A stretch of DNA of 64,000 nucleotides from Sambucus nigra (lineage: Eukaryota; Streptophyta; Magnoliopsida; Dipsacales; Adoxaceae): assembly GCA_949130495.1 (NCBI GenBank), contig OX422207.1:710988456-711052455 (forward strand). The letters are read 5' to 3'. Shown piece after piece: positions 37,001 through 46,000 of this stretch. The position numbers were made by a program, and so were the translations under genes. The first letter of the stretch is position 1, and every line of letters starts with the position of its first letter. The notes beneath the pieces were generated by a model that was given only the letters and a program-made list of their open reading frames with translations, was not told the origin of the DNA and made no database searches.

Positions 37001-40000
37001 GCATGGTTTGTTGCATGGACGTCTGGCCTTGGGCCAAATTAGCCATTATACCAACCAAATCTTGGACATTTGGGGGAGTAGATGGATTTAGAGGGATTCC
37101 AGCGTTTCGATTACTGGATTCCAGATTATCAGCTATTGATGATGAATTGTTTTGGTGAAAAACGATGAGTACAGTCGTTTTCCATAGACGGCGCCAATCT
37201 GTTGATGTAAAAAATTAGATTATCTCTAATTAATCAATCACAGATAAAATAAATAAGACAAAAGATTTTTAAAGTGGTTCAGTCTTGTAAGAATGGCCTA
37301 CGTCCACTGTTTTTGTTATTGCTGACTGTTTGTTTGGAATTCTCGATAATAGGTTTACCAAGAAATTCCGAGTCCCTTTCTAATGAGGAGGTTACAATGT
37401 ATTTATAGCCATGAGGCTGTACAAATGAAAGGACAATGCGCTGTCATTTAGTAGACAAATACATCTGTACGATAATAAAGGACATTTAATGCGCATTCGT
37501 CTTCTTTGATTCTCTTGATTTGGGTGCGCTGTACGCCAAGTAGCTCGGACCGCTTAAGTTGCTCGGCACGCTTAAGTTGCTCGGGCCGCTTAAGTTGCTC
37601 GGTACGCTTGAGCTGCTTGGAGTGTATGAGTTGCTCGTATGGCGTATTCGTATTTACCATGTAAGTTGACACCTGTTGATTGATCCATGTTAGCAGATTA
37701 AATTTGGTATCAACAACAATGTTTCTTCATTTTCAACCATTCTACAAAATAACATTATTTTGAATCATTTTAAACATTATTTATATATAAGTTCTATAAA
37801 TTTTGAACAAACATTTATTTTAGGAATTTTTAGAATTGAATTTTGTACGAAACATTATTTTTAGGACATATAATATTATTTGTACTTATCATATTTTAAA
37901 CATTATTTTTAAGCATTCTAAACATTATTTGTACAAAAATCAATTAATAAGACTAAGACCAACGTAATATTATATAATCCATATATTGTAAAGCATTGTT
38001 GTACAGAACTCGTTAAGACAAACATGATATAATAATGTAATGTAATAATTGCACCCCCACTGAAACCAGAAGACGAGACAATAAAGACAGCCTTTACACC
38101 ACAAGCATTAGCCCCACTGACATTAACCGACTGAGAAATATTATAAAAAACCCACTCAGATATATTATATACATTTCAGTTAAGAGTTAATCCCACGTGC
38201 ATCTCTATTACCACTAAGCCCATAGACACATAACACTGAACCCAGAATTACCAATAAACTCCCACGCATAAACAAAACAGTCTTTCACAAACCCCAAAAC
38301 TATAACCCACGAGAGAGATTCTCGGCGGAAAACAAGGGGTTTTCTTCTCCGGCCAAAAGTGGGTTAGCAACTCGTGACCCGGATTTGTCTGTTCCTCTCA
38401 ATCATCTGCAAAAGGTTAGTAAAATGAAGAATCTCTCTCTCTCTGGCCGATATTCTTTTTCTCGGCTTTTTTCTCGCCCATACAACTCGGATCGGTCGAT
38501 ATATCGCCGAGTTATGCCGATTTCATACGTTTCTTATTTTTTTCGTATCGTGATCCGGAATCGGATCGTTGCCTGCCGAGTCCGAGGCAACTCGGCCGCT
38601 TTCGAGTTGACTCGACCGAGTCTTTGAACCTTGAGCCCCACCTACTAATCGCAAGTTCGCAACAACTGGGATCGGGGCAGATGTACTTGCAGTTGGGTGC
38701 GACGACCGAAGCCAGATTCTCTTAATTTGGGTGATTATGACGAAGTGAGGCGAGAAGATTGGTACCCAGGGGTCTTGAAATTCAGAATGGATGGTACGTA
38801 TGTTCTGGTAACCGAGTGGGTTTGTTTCACATGGAAATAAGCAGGGAAGATGATCATGGAGTGTCCCAACAAGCCTCAGTTGGAGCAATGGCAGTGAGAA
38901 ATATCTCAGGATAGCAGCCCCAAGAGGACCTCCCACTGGGTTACAAACCATGTGCCTTCGGTACCCTTAGCGTAGAGGAATAGGAGGATGAGGTTGTCGA
39001 CAATGGACAACAGTGACATGGTCCTTATGCTACCTGGGCTTCCTCGAGAAATAAATGGAGGGGAATATTTGAGTGGATGTGCCCATGTTCAATGGACATA
39101 TGCACCCGGACGCATTCATAGATTGGATCCACTCTATTGAGAAGATCTTCAACTACAAAAACATAACCGGGTATAAATGTGTCAAGTTAGTAGCAACGAC
39201 CTTAGAGGGCTATTCAAAGGGGTGGTGGAATCAACTTGTTCTTGACCAGGAGGAGTAACAATTGCCACAGATACATCCGTTCAGTATCACTACCGATAGG
39301 CCTTTTATGACCCTCTCGAATTGTTGTTCTTTGCTCGTCCACAAGAGTTGGAATCATGTGGAATATTCTTTCACATTTAATTGCTTGAATGCTTGAACCC
39401 AAGCAAGAGCTCTCTCTCGTAATTTTTGAGAATAGATGCTAACATGAGTTGCAGTCAGGGCCGGCCCGAAAGATTTGGGGGCTCAAGGCGAACTTGTAAA
39501 ATGGGGCCCTTTATATAATTTTTTTTTCCGAAAAGTATAATATGTATTTTTACAAGCTAACAAGAAAAAAACAAAATAGAATACACAACAACCCAACAAT
39601 CAATCTAAAAATTTTCGACCACAAAAAAATAAAGGAACAATAATGGAACCTGTTTTGCTGATAGAATAAAAAAATTAATAGCAGATTAAAAGGAGCAACA
39701 AGATTAATAACAAGAACTTAACAAAAAAAATTAACACTAAAAACTATAATAAAAAAAAAATGACATAAAAAAAATGACATATTAACAAAAAAATGATAAC
39801 AAGAACATATAACTTTCTATTCACTTTTAAACTACATTATTTAAATCTTTAAATATAAATGTTATTTGTACTAATCTAAGTGTTTAAAATATAAAAAAAA
39901 AATGACAACAAGAACAACATTTAAATTCAAAAATATAAAAAACAGCATTTAAATCCAAAAATTAGCAACAATAATTATAATTAAAAAATGACAGATTAAT

Positions 40001-43000
40001 AAAAAAAATGGCAACAAAAACTTAACAAAATGACAACAAGAAGAGGTAAAAAATGACAATAAGAAGAGATAGCTTTATATACACTTTAAATCTTAGATTA
40101 GTAAAATGACAACCTTTAAAAAAATTAATAAAAGAGTTTAACATATTAGTAAAAAAACGACATTTACATTTCTTGATTTAAAAAAAATACGAACAAGAAT
40201 AACTTAACAAAAAAATTAACATTATTTTACAAGTGTTCAATAAATTAATAAAAAATAACATTTATATTTAACAACAATGAAGATTTCAATCTAAAAAATT
40301 AACATGAGATAATGAGAGAGGGTGAATAAAAAAAATACAAACCTCTCGAATTTTTTGGGCTAAAACTTGAGAGTATTGTAAGCATTTAAAAGAGGGTTGA
40401 TTTTTTTAGAGATAATGAAAGAGAGTTTAAATGGTTGGAAGTTGGATGAAATTTGGAAAGTTGGTCTTGGGTGGGGTGAGAGTCGTTTTTTTCAGTTCTT
40501 AAATGAGTGTAATGAATGAACAAATGGAGATGAAGGGTTAGTTGTTGGTGGGTGGATTTTAAGTTTATATTTTGGGCTTGGGCCTATTTTTAGAAACTTA
40601 TATAATACACACCTATACAATATTTGGGGCCTATATTTTTATATCAGATTTGGGGGCCCAAGGCGGTTGCCTCATCGGCCTACCCCTTGGGCCGGCCCTG
40701 GTTGCAGTCACCTCATTATGCCAAGCCATCGAATATGGACTAAGGGTAGAAAATTACATTAGATCAGCCAGGTCTACAGACAACAATTCCAGCGGGGTTC
40801 TGATTTCAGCAGCTCTGAAGAGTGCAGAAGCAGCTCACCTGCTGTAACTTTAAATATTATGATTGTGAGCTGATCGGCCATCGAGCATCAGACTAGCCAT
40901 TGAAGATGAAGAACTGAATTGTACTCATAGCAGATGGCATAACAGTGGCTGAACTGGTGCTAGAGGTCATTCGACGAGTCATGCTCACCACGCGCAATTT
41001 GGTTCCACCCGATACCAATGATGACCCATTGTGAGCTCATAAACGAGCTCTTTCTTTTTTTGGTTGGCGGTCAGCTTCTCCATATATGGGGGTAAGGCCA
41101 GCCGACATCTGCCTCTCCAAGATATTGCAGTGAAATGGGAGCCTTGTCCACTGGGTACAAACTTTTTTTTTGTTTTTGTTTTTGGGGTGAGGGGGAGTGG
41201 TGAGTCAGTTTTCTAATTGTTTAACATTTTTTTATTTTATTTTCTGGTTTATTGGTTTTGTCTTGGGTGGATGAGCCCAACCATAGACCTGGTTATCTCC
41301 TAAATAAAAGGTCAGCTGGATCGACGAGTTTTTACGCGTAAGTTACTAGGATAATAGTAAGAGACAATTTCTTAATTAACTTAAGTATTTTTGTAAGTTC
41401 AGGTCTCCAGTTTTTCTTATAAATAGGCATAGTTGTCAAATCGTGAATCGAAAATTCTGTGAATTGTGAATTGAATCGGTATAAAATGCTTATCATACAC
41501 ACAATATAATATATCCAAAAAAGAAACTATAAAGTATTTGTCTTTAATAATGTCACTAGATGGCATGCAACTATGCATGTACAATCTATTCTCGACAATA
41601 TCATTAACAAAAATATAATAAAAAAAGGCCATCAATCTTCATTTATCATTCATTATCATCATCGAGTTCTAGATCATCATCATCTATGACAATTGATGCG
41701 TTTGGTGATCTATAGTGACACGTGGTGCGTGGTTGTGCTCGCGGGAGAAGACTATTTTATTTTGCATTTTTAGTTTAGTGCTTATTGTCATTTTCTTTTA
41801 TTTTTTCTGTTTAATTGGTCTCCAAGCATGTTTAGGACTAATTAGTTATTTTTAGTTATTATTTGCCCTTTTTAGTTTTTTTGGGTATTTGCTTGGCTAG
41901 CAAGCGACTAATTAGTTATTTTTAGTTATTAGTTGCCGTTTTTAGTCTTGTTAGGTATTAGCTTGGCTAACAAGCTGATCTCTCCTATATATAGGCCCGT
42001 GGCCATCATTTGTAATCGCAACTTGAATATTGATAAACAAAATATAGTGAGAAAGAAACCCTTTTTCTTAGTTTAGTTTAGTTTTATTTTATTTTTTTTG
42101 TTGGTAGTGGTGTTGTATAGTTAGTAGTTGATGTGTAGTGTAACAATAACGCTTTCGCATTCTTGATTCACATCAAATTGGTATCATAACTGCATTTGTT
42201 CTTGGTGTTCGTCATGGTGCATGAGGTGGGTATCGAGTTGTGATTCCAACTCCGGCGACCCTTCAATCTTTAGATTGATAAAGTCCAAATGAGAATCGGG
42301 TGGATGGAAATCCTAAATTCCATCACCGCTAAAAGGGGGGATACTAACACTTTTAGCCTCCTCCACCTCCACGTCTACCTCCACCTCCACCTCCACCTCC
42401 TACCACCACACAACCACCACCTCGTCAAATAAAACACGGTCTCCTACCCTTCCCCAAACCCTAACCCTAAAAAAAACACCCAAGAACCATCCAAGAACCC
42501 ATCCGACCAAAACCGTAGCCCCCCCATTTTTACCCTATTTTCCCCCTTTCCCCCACTCATTTATGCCCAACGACAATCAAACCCAACAAAAATGGGCTTC
42601 CCTACTCCGATCCAATTCCCCACCCCCTATTTGACCTTAAATCCGGTCAAAATTGGTCCTAAGGCCTATTTGTGGCACAATTTATGACTTCCATGAAAAA
42701 TTCATCCCACTTGGGGCCTATTTCTGACTATTTGCCATTTTTAGTCCGGCTTTCCGGAACGTCGCCGTCTTCAGTCCTCTTGTTTCACCATCGTACTCGC
42801 AAAGGTGCTGTCGCCGGAGTTCCCGCCCGTTCAGATTCAAGGGTTCACCACTCCAAGTTGCAACCATGTACTCGTGGTGTAGAGAAGGCGGATATGGTCG
42901 TCAGTTTTTGGTTGCTCGGATTTTGTAGAGGGACATCGCCGGGATTTGGGTTTATTAGACCCATTATTGATGAGTTTCGTACACATGGGACTAACTCCAG

Positions 43001-46000
43001 TTGGGCTGCCCACTTTTGATTGAGTTTGATCGAGATCTGAAGCTTTTCTTGGTTCATATCATGTGGGATTGATGAGTCACCCTCCAAGCTCGAGGACGAG
43101 CTTTTTCGAAGCCGGAGAGAATGATGTGTTTGGTGATCCATCGTGACACGTGGCACGTGGTTGTGCTCCCGGAGACGACAATCTTTTATTTTTGCATTTT
43201 TAGTCTAGGATTTATTGTCATTTTCTTTTATTTTCAGTGTTTAATTGGTCTCCAAGCATGTTAAGGACTTATTAGTTATTTTTAGTTATTAGTTGCCCTT
43301 TTTAGCCTTTTTGGGTATTAGCTTGGCTAGCAAGCTAAACTATCCTATAAATAGGCCCTTGGCCATCATTCGTAATCCCAACTTGAATATTGATAAAAAA
43401 AATGTAAAGAGAAAAAGATTTTCTTTGTTTAGTTTTATTTTATTTTTTTTGTTGCTGGGGGTGTTGTGTAGTTAGTAGTTGGTGTGCAAGTGTAACAATA
43501 ACGCTTCCGCATTCTTGATTCACATCAACAATCCTCTCCTTCTTCTCCTCGCCCTCGCCCTCGTCCTCGTCCTCCTCCTTTCCTTTATTTCCTCTTCATC
43601 TTCCTCCTCAATAATTTCAACATTTTCATTGACAATTCATTTCCCTTCTTGTTGGCATTCAAATTCCTTGGCCTTGTGAAACACAAAATAATTATGCAAA
43701 TATTAAAAATAAGATCATAATATTAATAATAAATAATAAGACTTTCAATTTCAATTATTATTTCTACCTCGCTTTCTCGTATTGCTCGGTCCTTCATCTT
43801 TGAAGCATTCATTGATGTCCATCCATGAATGGTCTACCGGAAGATATGGTTCCTCTTTCTCAATGATCCATTCATCATCGGACTCCATATCGGATAAATA
43901 TATTGGATCAAACAAGTCCCCACCACATTGTTTTCTCTTCTCGTCTCATTTCAAGTTGAAGATTGTACTTCACGAAAACAAGAGTATTCAACCGTTGTTG
44001 CTCAAACGATGTCTTTTTTTTGAGTGCACATGACCAAATGCGCTCCAATTTCTCTCACAACCTGTCGCGCTACATGTGAGGCTAAGAACTCGTATAACAA
44101 CCTTTTGAAGCTCCGGAACATCTTCACCAAAACTTTCCCACCATACAGCTATACTAAAAAAATAGCATTAAAAAACATCATTAAAAACAGCATTAAAAAA
44201 CAGCAAAACAGAATTTAAAAACAGCAAAAACAGAGAAAAAAACAGCATTAGAAAACAGCAAAACAGCCTTACCTGTTTTTTTTTTTTTAATCCCTTGTTA
44301 GAGTTGCAACGCTCCTACTAAACAATCCCACACCAGATTTAAATTTATCCATTTTGTTCCGAGACGGTTATTATTGTATCAGTGCCCTGACACATTCTTT
44401 TGACTTCTTTGTCCGCCTTGAAGTCATCACTAGAATGAAATCTTCAAATAAACATCATGGACTTGTAAGTTAGAAATTCAAAGAAGGTTAAAGTAGAAAT
44501 ATAATGAAACAAAAAAAAAATTAGATTGCCTTGGGTTTAAATAATACCCCGCCGCATGAAGTGGCATATAAAGCTGTAGATCCCATCTTGTATCAATTAT
44601 TTTCCAAATCTTCGCATATCTCCTCTACATGATTGAAGTTTGTTGCAATTTGCTTTTTTGCTCGATCCATTGCTTCATAAATGTAACCCATCGCCAGTTT
44701 CGCATCACCATTCATAAGCCTTAATACTTTGGAAAGTGGAGCCACACATTTCAAACAATATTTGATTGCTTTCCAAAATTTTGGATCACCCAAAATAATG
44801 CTTTCCACTTTCTTTGCATCCCCCTTGTTGGCATAAGGTTCAATTGCCCAATCTTCTGATGCAAACATATGCTTTAGTGGAAGTTTGTTCTCTTGAAAAC
44901 TCTTCAATGTAAGAAAAGATGTAGCGAATCTCGTTAGCTCCCGCTCTAGTTAGCTCCCTCTTCTTTGAATATCTTCTAAACATGTCAAACGCTCATATAT
45001 GCCGATAAATATACACCGACTTCTTTAGCTTTTCTTACTGTGCCTTGAAAAATTGGCAAATCACTTATGTCACTAAGCATCAAATTAATCAAATGAGCGG
45101 TACATGGGTTCCAAAATAAGAACTTCCTCTTCGCTTTCAATAACCTCTCCGCGGCTACATAAGTTGAAGCACTATCCGTCACCACTTGCACAACATTCTA
45201 TTCCCCTATCTCTTACACCATCGAATCAAGCAACTCAAACAACTTATCCGCATTCTTGATAATGGAGGTGCCGACGGATTTAAAAAAATCCATCCCACTA
45301 AGGCTATTAACAAGAAAGTGAGGAATCTTGATTTTCCATCGGTCAACCCATCCGACATTAGTGTGCATCCCATTTTTTTTCCCTTCTTTTTTATATTTTG
45401 CCAACATCTCATGCACACTTTCAACTTCCTTCTTTCAAATACGTTACCCTAGTTTCATGATAACTAGGAGGCTTCAACCCCTTACCATAATCACCAACCG
45501 ATTTTAACATTTGTTCAAAAATGGGCTCTTTACTAAATTAATTGATAAAGCGTGCCCGTAGATAACCTACAAATGACACAACGGCTCCCTCTTCTTGAGC
45601 ATTTCATTTTTTTTTGTTTAGCTTTGCCTTTTTCCTTCAAAACATACTTATCCATCACTACTTTAGCCTTGCCCTTCAACTCATCATCATTATCTTCCAC
45701 TTGAAAGCAATCATCTTCAACATTAACTTCACTTCAATGCTTTTGTTTTTTGAATTACCATCTTTTCGACCCAATTAATTTTGAAAAAATGTTCCAACTT
45801 CTTCCGGACATTGATCACATACGATTACGTTGTTATGTGTACCGGCAAAATGTTGTTTCATTCTAAACACACCTCCCCATCTTTGACCTCCACAATAATT
45901 GCATCTCAATGCATTGTATTGTCCTCATTTACTTTACTACAATGAGCCCAAATAGGGTCACTATCCTTGTACTTTTTCTCTTAACCATTTTTATGTCCAA

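Larger units (their letters stand above)
26229..37715 (-). mobile_element. Tat-lineage Ty3/gypsy retrotransposon, 11.5 kb, complete but mutated
   Basis: LTRs 26229-26751 and 37200-37715 start TGTTGAT and end ATCAACA on the plus strand, with a perfect 5-bp duplication ACAAT (26224-26228, 37716-37720). Aligned by eye the LTRs differ at about a dozen positions plus one short indel, so the insertion is fairly recent. On the minus strand the order is LTR, primer site, gag, protease, reverse transcriptase, RNase H, archaeal-type RNase H, integrase. Then come a 31-bp minisatellite, two genes on the opposite (plus) strand, and the other LTR. The dual RNase H and primer site TGGCGCCGTCTATGG identify the Tat/Athila-side lineage. 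No chromodomain seen. Gag-pol has several frameshifts, so this copy is not autonomous. Confidence 0.95.
24714..38633. mobile_element. hAT-like element inside the gypsy gag, hosting a MITE and a Tat retrotransposon
   Basis: Ends TATGGTTGAAAGTCTCGG and (reverse-complemented) CAAGGTTCAAAGACTCGG. Perfect 8-bp duplication AGCCCCAC at 24706-24713 and 38634-38641. Its own sequence is only about 1.25 kb once the insertions at 25024-26199 and 26229-37715 are removed. Subterminal sequence is shared with the element at 11365-16601, and repeated CGGCCGATAT/CGAGTT motifs lie at the right end (38440-38625). Confidence 0.87.

Noticed and set aside
43530..43680. Plus-strand Leu/Ser-rich frame near 43500
   Set aside because: Complement of the acidic C-terminal codons of the hAT transposase.
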